Of a stretch of DNA of 64,000 nt, positions 52,901-62,581 are shown one piece after another. Origin of the DNA: Desulfobacula sp. (GTDB lineage: Bacteria; Desulfobacterota; Desulfobacteria; Desulfobacterales; Desulfobacteraceae); assembly GCA_018645325.1 (NCBI GenBank), contig JABGOU010000002.1:1-64000 (forward strand). Reading direction: 5' to 3'. Under the pieces are notes generated by a model, which saw only the letters and a list, made by a program, of their open reading frames with translations, did no database searches and was not told the DNA's origin. Numbering within the stretch: position 1 is the first letter of the stretch; each line of letters begins with the position of its first letter. The translations under genes were made by a program, and so were the position numbers.

Positions 52901-55792
52901 TTAATCCGTTAAATATTTATCATATATTTCTATAACATGTTCTCTTATTTCTAAAAATCGGTCCCTGGGAATCTCAAGATTTTTTTCCTGTAGATTGAGT
53001 CTGTGTATGGCCTTTCTCATTATAATATAAGCATTTTGAAGTCGTTCACTCTCACATCCTGTTATGATTCCCTCCCCATCAAGACTCTCCAAAAGTCTCA
53101 TATTATCCGTCCAAATAGTTAGATCAGGAAAGGTATGTGCATTTTTTAAAATTAAATATTGAACCAGGAACTCAATATCTACAATACTGCCCTTTGATTG
53201 TTTTAAATCAAAAAGATCCTTATTGTACTTTAAGCGCTCTTCCCGCATCCGTTCCCGCATATCACTTACTTCTTTTTTTAAGTCTTTGGCATCCCTTTTC
53301 TTTCTTAGAACTATCTTCCTGATTTCATCAAATCTTGAACAAAGCGCTTTATCTCCGGCAACAGGTCTGGCCCTTATCAAGGCCTGGTGTTCCCATGTCC
53401 AGGCCTGAGAGTTCATATAATCTTCAAAGGCTTCGATATGGGAAACGATCATCCCGGAGTTCCCACCCGGTCTCAACCTCATATCCGCTCCATAAAGTTT
53501 ACCTGCGGGAGTATGCATGGTTAAGGCATTGATAATTCTCTGGCCCAGATTTGAATAAAACCGGATTGTATCGATACTTTTTTCTTTTCCTTTTGTAACT
53601 CCTGGATCTGCATTATGTAAAAAAACAATATCAATATCTGATTTATACCCCATTTCAAGTCCGCCCACTTTTCCATATGCTATAATGGCAAAATCGCAGT
53701 TTTCTATGGATTCATCTGATAAGCCCTTTGGAGTACCATATTTTTGTATAACAATATCCCATGAGATTTGAAGTACTTGAACCATAACTGTCTGGGCAAT
53801 ATAGGTCAGATGGTCACTGACTTTCATTAATGGATAATTCCCGCTTACATCTGCTGCGGCAACCCGCAGATAATTTATTTGTCTGAAGATACACAGTTCT
53901 TCAAGCAAAAACTCCAGATCTCCCGGCGGAATAGCTGCCATTCGAATTTGCATCTCTTTTGCAAGGGATAGTTTGCCCGGAGGAGAATAGAGTGTGGCAG
54001 GATGCATGAGTTCGTCCAGTAATGCAGGATGATTTGAAAGGAATGTAATTATCCAGGGGCTTTTCCGGGCAAGAGTAATCAATGTTTCAAGAGCATTTTT
54101 GTTTTCTATCAGCAAAGACAAATAGCAGGTTCTTCTCTCAATTGTAATGATCAGATCAATTAGCTTGACAAAGACTGCATCAGAGTCATTTTGCCGGCCG
54201 ATCTTATTGATCAGTACTGGAATCAGTCTTGCCAGTTTTTTTCGACCATTGGGTGTTAATCGCTTTGTATTTGGATGTTCTTCAAGGGATCTTAAAATGC
54301 CTAATACCCTTTCAGGTTCTTTAAAACCACCAATTGCCATGCCATCTGCTACATATTGTGGATCATTTATGTTGATCCATAACTCCTTAAGGTCCTGAAT
54401 CGCTTTATCTGGTTTTTCTTGTTTTTCAGACACAAGCAATTGATTAAAATGATAGTGAACCTTTTGCATATGATGATTTAAAATCTTAATAAAATCATCC
54501 CACGCCATATATCCCATGGAAAGTGCCAGAATTTGTCTTCTATCTTTTTTTACGGGAATATCATGGGTTTGAAGATCAGCGTAAGATTGAAGTCTATTTT
54601 CAACCATCCGCAAAAAAACATATGCATCTTTAAGGTCGTTTTTGGTTACTTTGTTAATGCAGTTATGGCTTTGTAACAGATCCAGGACATTTAAAATCTT
54701 TCGCTCCTGGAATTTGGGTTCTACACCGCCTCTGATCAGCTGAAACAATTGGCCGAAAAATTCTATTTCTCTTATTCCTCCAGCTCCCAGTTTGATATTG
54801 TGTTCTAATTTTTTATTTTTTACCTGCAGGGTAATTCTTTGCTTCATATCCCGGAATGAATCAAAAGATCCATAATCAAAATACCGTCTGAAAATAAAAG
54901 AATTCAAAACCTTTAAAAGCTTTACTCCGGCTTCGATGTCACCTGCAATCGGCCTTGCTTTTATCATGGCATATCTTTCCCACTCTCTCCCCTGGGCCTG
55001 ATAATATTCTTCAAAAGCGGAACTGCTCATTACCAGAGGGCCGCCATCACCATAGGGCCTTAACCGGGTATCTACCCTGTAAAAATTAATTGCACCAGAG
55101 CCTGCTGAAAAAAAATTTAAAATTATACGGCAGACTTTTGTAAAAAATTCTTCATTGGGAATCATTGTTTCCCCGTTTGTATAACCTGTCTTGGGATAAA
55201 CAAAGATAAGATCAATATCCGAAGAAAAATTCAATTCTCCGGCACCTAACTTACCCATGCCCAGAACTATCATTCCCTGAAAATTTCCTTCATAGTCAAC
55301 AGGGACTCCATAGCGTTTACAAAAATCTTCATAGATAACCTTTGTGGCTGTATCAACTATGGCATCAGCAAGATTGGACAGGTCACAAAGGGTTTGTTCA
55401 AGCAGGGCTTTTCCTGCCAGATCACGCCAGGCAATCCTGATGGTTTCATACAATTTGATCTGTAAAAGGATTCCTTTGACCTTTTCCACTTCCATATTTT
55501 TGGCAATTTTTTTTTCAAGCTTTGCCTTATACGTATAATCTGAATAAGATTTGAACAGATCTTTTGACTCGATAAGTTCTTTGAGAATACCTGGATTTTT
55601 AATAAGACTTGATGCGATAAATTCGCTGAATAGAAAAATTTTTATAAGATCACATTGTAATTCAGTGGATATGTTGAGCTTCAAGCCAGCTTCTTTCAGG
55701 CTTTCCTTAAATGAATCAATCCTGGTTTTTATAATTTTTAAAAGCTGTTTATCAAGGTTAGGAAACACTGTGCCAATTTGGTTAAAATCCAT
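52901..55792 (-). CDS. glnE: Bifunctional glutamine synthetase adenylyltransferase/deadenylyltransferase
   Basis: This 963-residue protein has two nucleotidyltransferase domains: the N-terminal G-K-L-G-A-G-E-L-N-F-S-S-D-I-D at about residues 180-195 and the C-terminal G-K-V-G-G-L-E-M-G-Y-K-S-D-I-D at about 700-715, with two helical D-x-R-L-R-P-x-G segments. It adds or removes AMP on glutamine synthetase in response to nitrogen status. The full family length is present. Its stop codon lies inside the 8-bp target duplication of the M2 repeat, whose insertion left the reading frame intact. Confidence 0.95.
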   Translation of the reverse strand: MDFNQIGTVFPNLDKQLLKIIKTRIDSFKESLKEAGLKLNISTELQCDLIKIFLFSEFIASSLIKNPGILKELIESKDLFKSYSDYTYKAKLEKKIAKNMEVEKVKGILLQIKLYETIRIAWRDLAGKALLEQTLCDLSNLADAIVDTATKVIYEDFCKRYGVPVDYEGNFQGMIVLGMGKLGAGELNFSSDIDLIFVYPKTGYTNGETMIPNEEFFTKVCRIILNFFSAGSGAINFYRVDTRLRPYGDGGPLVMSSSAFEEYYQAQGREWERYAMIKARPIAGDIEAGVKLLKVLNSFIFRRYFDYGSFDSFRDMKQRITLQVKNKKLEHNIKLGAGGIREIEFFGQLFQLIRGGVEPKFQERKILNVLDLLQSHNCINKVTKNDLKDAYVFLRMVENRLQSYADLQTHDIPVKKDRRQILALSMGYMAWDDFIKILNHHMQKVHYHFNQLLVSEKQEKPDKAIQDLKELWININDPQYVADGMAIGGFKEPERVLGILRSLEEHPNTKRLTPNGRKKLARLIPVLINKIGRQNDSDAVFVKLIDLIITIERRTCYLSLLIENKNALETLITLARKSPWIITFLSNHPALLDELMHPATLYSPPGKLSLAKEMQIRMAAIPPGDLEFLLEELCIFRQINYLRVAAADVSGNYPLMKVSDHLTYIAQTVMVQVLQISWDIVIQKYGTPKGLSDESIENCDFAIIAYGKVGGLEMGYKSDIDIVFLHNADPGVTKGKEKSIDTIRFYSNLGQRIINALTMHTPAGKLYGADMRLRPGGNSGMIVSHIEAFEDYMNSQAWTWEHQALIRARPVAGDKALCSRFDEIRKIVLRKKRDAKDLKKEVSDMRERMREERLKYNKDLFDLKQSKGSIVDIEFLVQYLILKNAHTFPDLTIWTDNMRLLESLDGEGIITGCESERLQNAYIIMRKAIHRLNLQEKNLEIPRDRFLEIREHVIEIYDKYLTD

Positions 55793-56051
55793 TATATCCT
55801 GCCATTACAGGTTAAATAAATAGTGCTGACTGAAAACTGCCAAGTTTTAAAATTAAACAATAGATAGCACCATAATATTGCCGACAAATTTTATCAAGAA
55901 TACAAATAGAAATACTATTGTGATGGATTGTTTTTGAATAACAATGCGGACTAAATGAGGATAGTCCAGGGGTCCTGAATATTTCTTTCAAAAGTCTTGA
56001 CCGATCTCAATTTTTTTCGTCACTATTGATATTCTTTAATATATTTAATGG

Positions 56052-56759
56052 CTATTCTTCTTGAAGCGTTAACTGCCGGTTTGATAAGATAAATTTTGTG
56101 TCAGCAATTCGCTTTACCTGGTCCATATAATGGGAGACAAGGATAATTGTACATTTTTTTTTTAATTTTAAAAGCAGCTGTTCAATCATTTCTGCTGAGA
56201 TCTCATCCAGTGAGGATGTAGGTTCGTCCAACAGCAGAACCTGGGGTTCTAAAACCAGAGCTCTTGCAATACATAACCGCTGTTGCTGGCCTCCGGAAAG
56301 CACTCCTGCATCTTCTGTGAGTCGGTTCTTGACTTCTTGCCATAGGAATGCTTTTTTCAGGGCATATTCAACTTTCTCAAAGGTCTTATTTTGGTTTTTT
56401 TCTCCAATAAGTTTAAATGGGAAAGCAATATTTTTAAAAATACTCATGGGTAGAGGATTGGGGGTCTGGAAGACCATACCCACTTTTCGGCGAAGCATGG
56501 GAAGTGGATATTTTTGATGATTAATATCTTCGAATCCATTACCAAAATTTATCTTAACTTCCCCCTTAACGCTTGCACCATCAATGCATTGCCAGAGTCG
56601 GTTCATTGTCATCAAAAAGGAGGATTTTCCCTGGCCGGACGGACCTGTAATGGACGTAATGGTATTTTCTGGGAAGTCAACATTGATGCCTTCCAGCATT
56701 GAGATTGTTTTATAATAAAACCACAAATTTCTGATCTGTATTTTTATATTATTTTCCAT
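56052..56759 (-). CDS. pstB: Phosphate ABC transporter ATP-binding protein PstB
   Basis: This 235-residue ABC ATPase has Walker A G-P-S-G-Q-G-K-S-S (normally C in place of Q and S-T at the end), the signature L-S-G-G-Q-Q-Q-R and Walker B V-L-L-L-D-E-P-T-S-S-L-D. The K-V-G-M-V-F-Q-x-P-N-P-L-P-M-S-I segment is characteristic of PstB. Last gene of pst in this window; no phoU follows. I take the ATG at 56759 in place of a TTG two codons upstream. Confidence 0.92.
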   Translation of the reverse strand: MENNIKIQIRNLWFYYKTISMLEGINVDFPENTITSITGPSGQGKSSFLMTMNRLWQCIDGASVKGEVKINFGNGFEDINHQKYPLPMLRRKVGMVFQTPNPLPMSIFKNIAFPFKLIGEKNQNKTFEKVEYALKKAFLWQEVKNRLTEDAGVLSGGQQQRLCIARALVLEPQVLLLDEPTSSLDEISAEMIEQLLLKLKKKCTIILVSHYMDQVKRIADTKFILSNRQLTLQEE

Positions 56760-56765
56760 AACCAA

Positions 56766-57650
56766 TTAGTAACCGAATCTTGTTTTTTGTTCGATCTTAA
56801 GTTTGATCCAATGTGCCAGGGCAAAGAGCCCGGCACTGATTAAAAGCAGAATAAGAGCCGCACCGTATCCTTTCATCAGCTCAGATGAATTTGAATACTC
56901 CGATGCAATATAATAAATATAAAATGGCAGGGCTTCAAAATTTGAAAAAACTGATCTTGGAACTCCTGCCGTGGCTACAACTCCTGTTAACATAATAACG
57001 GCTGTATCTTCTGCACATCGACCGATGGCAAGAACAATCCCGCTGACAATATCGGAAAGAGCGGATGGCAGCAACACAAAAATAATATTTTCAAGCTTTG
57101 TAGCACCAAGACTGGGTGCTGTCAGTCTAACCTGAAGCGGCAGGCTTTCAATGGCAACCTGGGTGGTTTTAATGATATATGGAAGTATCAGAAACGCCAA
57201 AGACAAGGCAGAGATCAGCAGGCAGGGGAAAATCTGACTGCTGAAAAAGTGATGCAAAAAGATAGTTATTGAAAACCCGAAAAGCCCAACAACAATAGAT
57301 GGTATTCCAGCAAGGATGTCAACCATCAGGCTGAAAAACGATTTCAATCGAGGCGAGGCATATTCAGCAAGGAAAATACCTGAGGCAAGCCCCAAAGGTA
57401 GTGCAAAACCAATTGAAAGCAGTATCAACGAAAGGGTGCCGATGATGGCCGGGAAAAGGCCGCCAAAAACTTGTCGCTTTAAAAAAAAGGCATCCAACAG
57501 GCGGGTATCAGCAAAGATCAGCTCCAGGTTAATTCCCCTGTATCCTTTAACAACAAGAAAGCCTACAATGAACATGAATCCAGTGGCAAGCAATAAGGCG
57601 CAACACCATGAAAACATGACAAGTATCCTGTCCTGAAGTGATTTTTTCAT
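56766..57650 (-). CDS. pstA: Phosphate ABC transporter permease PstA
   Basis: This 294-residue protein has six hydrophobic segments and the PstA pattern: G-L-A-S-G-I-F-L-A-E-Y, G-I-P-S-I-V-V-G-L-F-G, and the EAA-like loop G-A-T-K-L-E-N-I-I-F-V-L-L-P. Its start overlaps the pstC stop by ATGA, its stop lies 6 bp before pstB. Confidence 0.94.
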   Translation of the reverse strand: MKKSLQDRILVMFSWCCALLLATGFMFIVGFLVVKGYRGINLELIFADTRLLDAFFLKRQVFGGLFPAIIGTLSLILLSIGFALPLGLASGIFLAEYASPRLKSFFSLMVDILAGIPSIVVGLFGFSITIFLHHFFSSQIFPCLLISALSLAFLILPYIIKTTQVAIESLPLQVRLTAPSLGATKLENIIFVLLPSALSDIVSGIVLAIGRCAEDTAVIMLTGVVATAGVPRSVFSNFEALPFYIYYIASEYSNSSELMKGYGAALILLLISAGLFALAHWIKLKIEQKTRFGY

Positions 57651-58498
57651 CTAACTCTTTTTTTGACTGAAAACCGTGCCAAAAGGATGCCACAGCTTGT
57701 CATTATATACAATACACCACCGCAAATAAAAATGGTTTTAAACTCAATGCTGTCAAAATCAGCAGCAATGATCATGGCAATGTGAGCCGTTAATGTTCTG
57801 GCCGAGTCCAGTATGGAAGATGGCAGTACGACAGAATTACCGCTTATCATCAGTGCGATCAAGGTGTCTCCCATCGCTCTTCCGAATGCAAGAACAAGCC
57901 CTGTAAAAACACCTGTCCAGGCATTGGGTAAGATCACGTAGAACAATTTTTGAAAAGACGTTGCGCCCAGTGCTTCCGTTGCGTCAAGAAAGCGTTTCGG
58001 AACCCTTGCGAAACTTTGGGAGAAAAACAGGATCATTGTGGGCGAGATTAATATTGCCAACATCAGGGACGCCGATAAAATACTCATCCCAGACCCATAA
58101 GAAAATACTTTTCTTACAATGGGCACCAGCAAAAATACACCGACAAACCCATAAATAACCGTTGGGATAGCTGTCATGAGCTGAACCAATAGTTTTAGAA
58201 ATCGGCCTGGGCTATCAGGATGGATAATTTGAATAAAAAATGAGCAGCCAAGGCTTATGGGAAAACTTATCAACAGGCTGAAAGAGGAGATATAAACAGT
58301 TCCGACAATCATTGCCAGTATACCGAACCGGCCATGATCAGGTGACCATGGATCAGTCAAGATCCCCCAGATCATACCTGTTTCCAGTACGGGCAGACTC
58401 AACAGGATCATAAAACCCAGTATCAAAAGAGTTGCCACTGCACTTAAAATCGAGGCACTTAAAAAAACGATCCGTGCAATATTTTCCTTAAACAGCAT
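57647..58498 (-). CDS. pstC: Phosphate ABC transporter permease PstC
   Basis: This 283-residue protein has six hydrophobic segments and the PstC features T-A-I-P-T-V-I-Y-G-F-V-G, P-T-M-I-L-F-F and E-A-L-G-A-T-S-F-Q-K-L-F-Y-V-I-L-P. It pairs with PstA as the channel. The ATG overlaps the pstS stop by one base (TAATG). Confidence 0.94.
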   Translation of the reverse strand: MLFKENIARIVFLSASILSAVATLLILGFMILLSLPVLETGMIWGILTDPWSPDHGRFGILAMIVGTVYISSFSLLISFPISLGCSFFIQIIHPDSPGRFLKLLVQLMTAIPTVIYGFVGVFLLVPIVRKVFSYGSGMSILSASLMLAILISPTMILFFSQSFARVPKRFLDATEALGATSFQKLFYVILPNAWTGVFTGLVLAFGRAMGDTLIALMISGNSVVLPSSILDSARTLTAHIAMIIAADFDSIEFKTIFICGGVLYIMTSCGILLARFSVKKRVR

Positions 58499-59334
58499 TA
58501 GTTGACAGGAATAAATCCTTTTTCAGCAGCAAGTTTTTGACCCTCAGAGCTTAACAGATAGTCAATAAATTTTTTAGCAAGCCCTGTAGCCGTCCCTTTT
58601 GTGTTACTGAAAAGGCCTCTTGCAACTTTGTATTCACCAGTTTTTACGGTGTCCAGGCTTGGGGCCACATTATCCAAAGAAACAGGGGCAACACTGTTAT
58701 CGATATACCCGACTGAAACATACCCCAAGGCATACGGGTCATTGGTGACGGCTGATTTCATGGCCCCATTTGAAGCTACAAAATTAGCCCTCCCGAATAT
58801 ATCCCCTTTGCCCAGAGCTTTTTTCCAGAACACTTCACGGGTGCCACTGGATTTGTCCCGGGTATAGATATTGATAGATCTGTCTTCTCCGCCAAGGGTT
58901 TTCCAATTTGTGATTTTTCCGGAATAGATATCTTGCAGTTCTTTACTTGATAGCTTTTGAATTGAATTTTTCGGATTCACTACAGGTGCAACACCATCAA
59001 TAGCCCATTTATAGATGACAAGATTATATTTTTCCACTTCAATTTCAGTGGGCAGCCTGCCGGAATTACCTATATTAACAAGCCCTTCACCCACCTGCTT
59101 GATTCCAGCACCGGATCCCCCCCCTGCAATGGTGATCTGGATATCCGGGTTAGCAGTCATGATTCTTTTGGCCACCTCCATAATTACGGGGATGTGAGCT
59201 GTACCGCCTGAAATCCGCAGGACTCCTTTTTCTCCTTTAAATGCATCTAACCCTGACGCAGAACAAATGCCATAAGAAAATATTATCACGGTCATAGCCA
59301 TTAAACACTTTATCAATATAAATCGTTTGTTCAT
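58498..59334 (-). CDS. pstS: Phosphate-binding protein PstS
   Basis: This 278-residue periplasmic protein has a signal peptide and the PstS ligand loops A-G-G-G-S-G-A-G (phosphate-binding) and R-D-K-S-S-G-T-R-E-V-F. It is first of pstSCAB. On the minus strand a TTGACA (59429-59424) with a TATTTT 18 bp downstream lies about 65 bp upstream and may be its promoter; a clear Pho box was not seen. Confidence 0.94.
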   Translation of the reverse strand: MNKRFILIKCLMAMTVIIFSYGICSASGLDAFKGEKGVLRISGGTAHIPVIMEVAKRIMTANPDIQITIAGGGSGAGIKQVGEGLVNIGNSGRLPTEIEVEKYNLVIYKWAIDGVAPVVNPKNSIQKLSSKELQDIYSGKITNWKTLGGEDRSINIYTRDKSSGTREVFWKKALGKGDIFGRANFVASNGAMKSAVTNDPYALGYVSVGYIDNSVAPVSLDNVAPSLDTVKTGEYKVARGLFSNTKGTATGLAKKFIDYLLSSEGQKLAAEKGFIPVN

Positions 59335-59399
59335 TTTCTTTTCCCTTTTTTTAATCTAATTTGCATCAAACTCATGGTCTTTTCATATACAGCGGCAGT

Positions 59400-59429
59400 A
59401 AAATACAATCAAATAAACCGATATGTCAA
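59400..59429 (-). promoter_or_regulatory. Possible pstS promoter
   Basis: On the minus strand TTGACA (59429-59424) lies 18 bp before TATTTT (59405-59400). The rest of 59335-59604 is AT-rich and shows no gene. Confidence 0.35.
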
Positions 59430-59604
59430 ACAGGATATTCCGATAGAAATCAAGTGTTATTAAACTTTTTCCGATTAATAATAAATGTTTTGAAATTATG
59501 AATTGACGGCGGGGTAGTACTAAAAATCATAAATGGACTTCGGTTTGGAGAATGGTTTTTTATAGCAATACAAGATGTGAAGAATCTTTATAGTTACTAA
59601 TAGT

Positions 59605-60528
59605 CTAAATTTTCTGATCACCGGCAGTGGCCAGTAAAAATTCAAGAATGGCCTGGCACGATGGTGAGGCGATCCGTAGCTTATTTCGGATCAAAAAAAA
59701 ACTACGATTCATAGAAAGTCCTTTGACCTTTAATGATTTGAGAAGTCCGGCATTTAACTCTGTGTCAATGGCTTTTGATGACAGGATTGACAGGCCGAGA
59801 CCTGATTTAATGCCTTCCTTAATAGCTGTTGACGAACTGAATCGTGCAGCAACTTGAAGGGCATTGGTGCCTTCAATACCGGCTGCATGCAGAAAAGAAT
59901 CTAAAGTTTTTAGTGTGCCGGAGCCTTCTTCCCGCAGTATAAATGGAGTTGTTCTCAGCTCCTGCAGTGAGATTGTCCTTCGCCGGGCCCAAGGGTGCCG
60001 GTTTGGAACAGCAAGCACCAATTCGTCCTCCCAAAGTTTGTGGGCCAATAGACTGGGATGTGGGCTTTTTGATCCGACAACACCGATTTCAAGCTCACCT
60101 GAAAGGACTCGATTTTTAATTTTACTGGTGTCAGCAATGGTCAGATTCACCGAAATTTTCGGATATTGTCTGTGAAATTTTCCTATAAGACCTGGCAGAA
60201 TATATTCACCAGGGATGGTGCTACCGCCTATTAAAATAGCTCCTTGTTCCATCCCCAGAAAACTCTCGAACTCCAATCGGGCTGTTTTTTTCATTTCAAG
60301 AAGAAGAATAGCATGTTTGTACAGAAGCTCGCCGGCAGCTGAGGGGATCACCTTCCTGCCCAGGCGATCCAGCAGTTGGACACCAATCTTTTGTTCAAGA
60401 GAGGCGATCCTTCCACTAACAGATGCCTGCGCCAGAAAAGTGGCTTTAGCTGCCTTTGAAAAGCTTTCCAACTCGACAACCTTACAAAAAGTCTCAAGTT
60501 CATAAAAAGTAAAATCAATAATGGCCAT
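59605..60528 (-). CDS. LysR-type regulator of the selenium-metabolism-associated group
   Basis: This 307-residue regulator has the LysR helix-turn-helix (F-S-K-A-A-K-A-T-F-L-A-Q-A-S-V-S-G-R-I-A at about residues 22-41) and a substrate-binding domain with S-T-I-P-G-E-Y-I-L-P, E-L-E-I-G-V-V-G and L-R-E-E-G-S-G-T. This combination resembles the selenium-metabolism-associated LysR group found in deltaproteobacteria. I use the ATG at 60528, 8 bases after AGGGAAG; a longer frame to 60588 is less likely. It diverges from the flavoprotein gene and probably regulates it, although a pst role cannot be excluded. Confidence 0.85.
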   Translation of the reverse strand: MAIIDFTFYELETFCKVVELESFSKAAKATFLAQASVSGRIASLEQKIGVQLLDRLGRKVIPSAAGELLYKHAILLLEMKKTARLEFESFLGMEQGAILIGGSTIPGEYILPGLIGKFHRQYPKISVNLTIADTSKIKNRVLSGELEIGVVGSKSPHPSLLAHKLWEDELVLAVPNRHPWARRRTISLQELRTTPFILREEGSGTLKTLDSFLHAAGIEGTNALQVAARFSSSTAIKEGIKSGLGLSILSSKAIDTELNAGLLKSLKVKGLSMNRSFFLIRNKLRIASPSCQAILEFLLATAGDQKI

Positions 60529-60922
60529 ATTGTAATTCTTCCCTAGTTGGCAGGCTGTTTCCCCCCTAAGAAAACAGATTGTTCTCAATACTATTCATAC
60601 GTATATACCAAACTTTAATTGATACTTCCACATCTTCTTAAAGCTGTGAGGACTGTATATAATTTTCAAATAGCAAAAAAGATCTCCCTATCGTTTAAAT
60701 TTCAATACTGACATCTTTTTACCCTGTTAGATTCCGGACTCCTGACGTAGGACATGAAAATAGAATAATTGTCCCTCTTTCAAAAACCGCCAATGTATTT
60801 AATGGTAGGGGAAACACCCCTACATAAGTACCTAAAAATGCATTGCACATGACTGCTTTGGTGTGATACCGATATGCTTATAATCACAGGGCTTTTTTAC
60901 AAAACCCCAGGGAGGAAAAACA
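60529..60922. other. Divergent intergenic region, no gene found
   Basis: 394 bp between the LysR gene and the flavoprotein operon. It has AT-rich stretches, a short TACGTATA palindrome at about 60598-60605 and a strong ribosome-binding AGGGAGG just before 60923. No riboswitch, RNA gene or clear LysR box was recognised; promoter elements for both genes must lie here. Confidence 0.6.
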
Positions 60923-62572
60923 ATGACATTTAAAACACAGGAAGATATCAATTGCGATGTCCTCATCATAGGGGGCGGAGGAGCCGGGTTAAGGGCGGCC
61001 ATTGCTGCTTCATCCAGTAATATTGATGTTCTTATGGTCTCAAAAACACGAATGGGTCATGCCAGCAATACCTTTCTTTCCAAGGCCATCATTGCATCGT
61101 CGGGATATGGCGACCTCAATGACTCCAGCACGATCCATGGCAAAGATACCCGCCAGGGAGGTCGATACCTTAACAATCCAGACATGGTAGCACAGTTTAC
61201 CGGGGCCATCCGGTCTGAGACAAAACTGCTGAAAAAGTGGGGCGTAAAATTTGCCTCGGATGAGAATGGCAGACCTGCGGTCATGAAAGTTCCCGGCCAC
61301 AGTTATGCGCGCCACCTTTATGGCAGCAACTGGAAAGGCAGTGACATCGTCTTGCCCCTTAAGCAAAAAGCAATAGAAAGCGGTGTCCGATTCCTGGAAC
61401 ACATATTTGTCTCCGCTTTAATGGTTTGTGGCAGCATAATTTGTGGTATAACCGGAATTTCACAAAAAGGAAGATTTCTTGCAGTCAGGGCAAAAACTAT
61501 TGTTCTTACCACGGGTGGATTTGGTCAGGTTTTTTTAAATACCAATAATGCGCCGGGCATTACTGGTGACGGCCATGCTCTAGCATATGCAGCCGGTGTG
61601 CCTCTCCAGGACATGGAATTTGTTCAGTTCTACCCTACTGCCCGTGGAAAACATGGAAGCCGGATTCTATTGTACGAAAAGATTCTAGGCCAAAAAGGAG
61701 TGAAACTGAAAAACAACAATGGAAAGGATATACTGAAAAAAAATGGATATGCTGAACCAGATGATCTCACCCGGGATATGCTGGCCCAGCTCATCATGAA
61801 AGAGATACTTGAGGATCCGGAGCAAAGGGGAACTATGGACATGGACCTTTCGGGCTTGTCACAGGATGCAGCCAGATCTTTGGCCATGTTGCTTCCGGCC
61901 CGGTTTTCAAAGGGGACCACTGTATTCAAGGTTACCCCCACCACTCATTTTTGTATGGGCGGTATCTGTGTTGACACCCAGGGTCAAACCTGTTTTCCTG
62001 AACTTTTTGCTGCAGGAGAAGTCACTGCCGGTTCCCATGGAGCCAATCGTCTGGGAGGCAATGCCCTGGCAGAGGTGATCGCCATGGGAGCATTGGTGGG
62101 CAGGGCTGCGGCAAAAAGGGCAATGTCCCTTGACCACCCTGTTCCAGGGTTTAACAGCGCAGTCCAGCATGAGAAGAAGCGTCTTAATGCGATGTTCATG
62201 GATCAGGGAGTGCTTCCCAAAAACTTGATTCAAGAACTCAAACAGACCATGTGGTTCAATGCAGGAATTGTCAGGGACCTGCAATCCCTTGACAGGGCTT
62301 TAGAAACCGTTATGACGTCAAAAGATACAAAGGCTTTGGTCACAACTCCAAAGGATCTGATCCGGTTCCTGGAATTCAGGAACATGGGTCTTGTTGCTGA
62401 ACTGATCTGCCGGTCAGCCATTGAAAGGACCGAAAGCCGTGGCTCTCATTTCAGAAGTGATTATCCTGAAGAAAATAACCAGGACTGGCTCAAGAATATC
62501 CAGGCTAAAAAAAACCATGCAGGTGTAATGCTTACGCAGGTTACCGTGTCTGGAAGGGATTCGGTCCTGTAA
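60923..62572 (+). CDS. FAD-dependent flavoprotein of the fumarate reductase/succinate dehydrogenase type
   Basis: This 549-residue protein has the N-terminal dinucleotide fold V-L-I-I-G-G-G-G-A-G-L-R-A-A-I-A, the H-A-S-N-T-F-L region near residue 45, the E-F-V-Q-F-Y-P-T segment and H-F-C-M-G-G-I near residue 340, then A-A-G-E-V-T-A-G-S-H-G-A-N-R-L-G-G-N-A-L, all typical of the SdhA/FrdA/NadB group, and a C-terminal helical domain. A particular substrate cannot be assigned; no partner iron-sulfur or membrane subunit is adjacent, unlike a genuine fumarate reductase. AGGGAGG precedes the ATG. The MFS gene follows 9 bp after the stop. Confidence 0.86.
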   Translation: MTFKTQEDINCDVLIIGGGGAGLRAAIAASSSNIDVLMVSKTRMGHASNTFLSKAIIASSGYGDLNDSSTIHGKDTRQGGRYLNNPDMVAQFTGAIRSETKLLKKWGVKFASDENGRPAVMKVPGHSYARHLYGSNWKGSDIVLPLKQKAIESGVRFLEHIFVSALMVCGSIICGITGISQKGRFLAVRAKTIVLTTGGFGQVFLNTNNAPGITGDGHALAYAAGVPLQDMEFVQFYPTARGKHGSRILLYEKILGQKGVKLKNNNGKDILKKNGYAEPDDLTRDMLAQLIMKEILEDPEQRGTMDMDLSGLSQDAARSLAMLLPARFSKGTTVFKVTPTTHFCMGGICVDTQGQTCFPELFAAGEVTAGSHGANRLGGNALAEVIAMGALVGRAAAKRAMSLDHPVPGFNSAVQHEKKRLNAMFMDQGVLPKNLIQELKQTMWFNAGIVRDLQSLDRALETVMTSKDTKALVTTPKDLIRFLEFRNMGLVAELICRSAIERTESRGSHFRSDYPEENNQDWLKNIQAKKNHAGVMLTQVTVSGRDSVL

Positions 62573-62581
62573 GGAGGGCAG

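Noticed and set aside
60529-60922. Riboswitch in the divergent region
   Set aside because: No conserved riboswitch core could be recognised; only short palindromes and AT-rich DNA are present.
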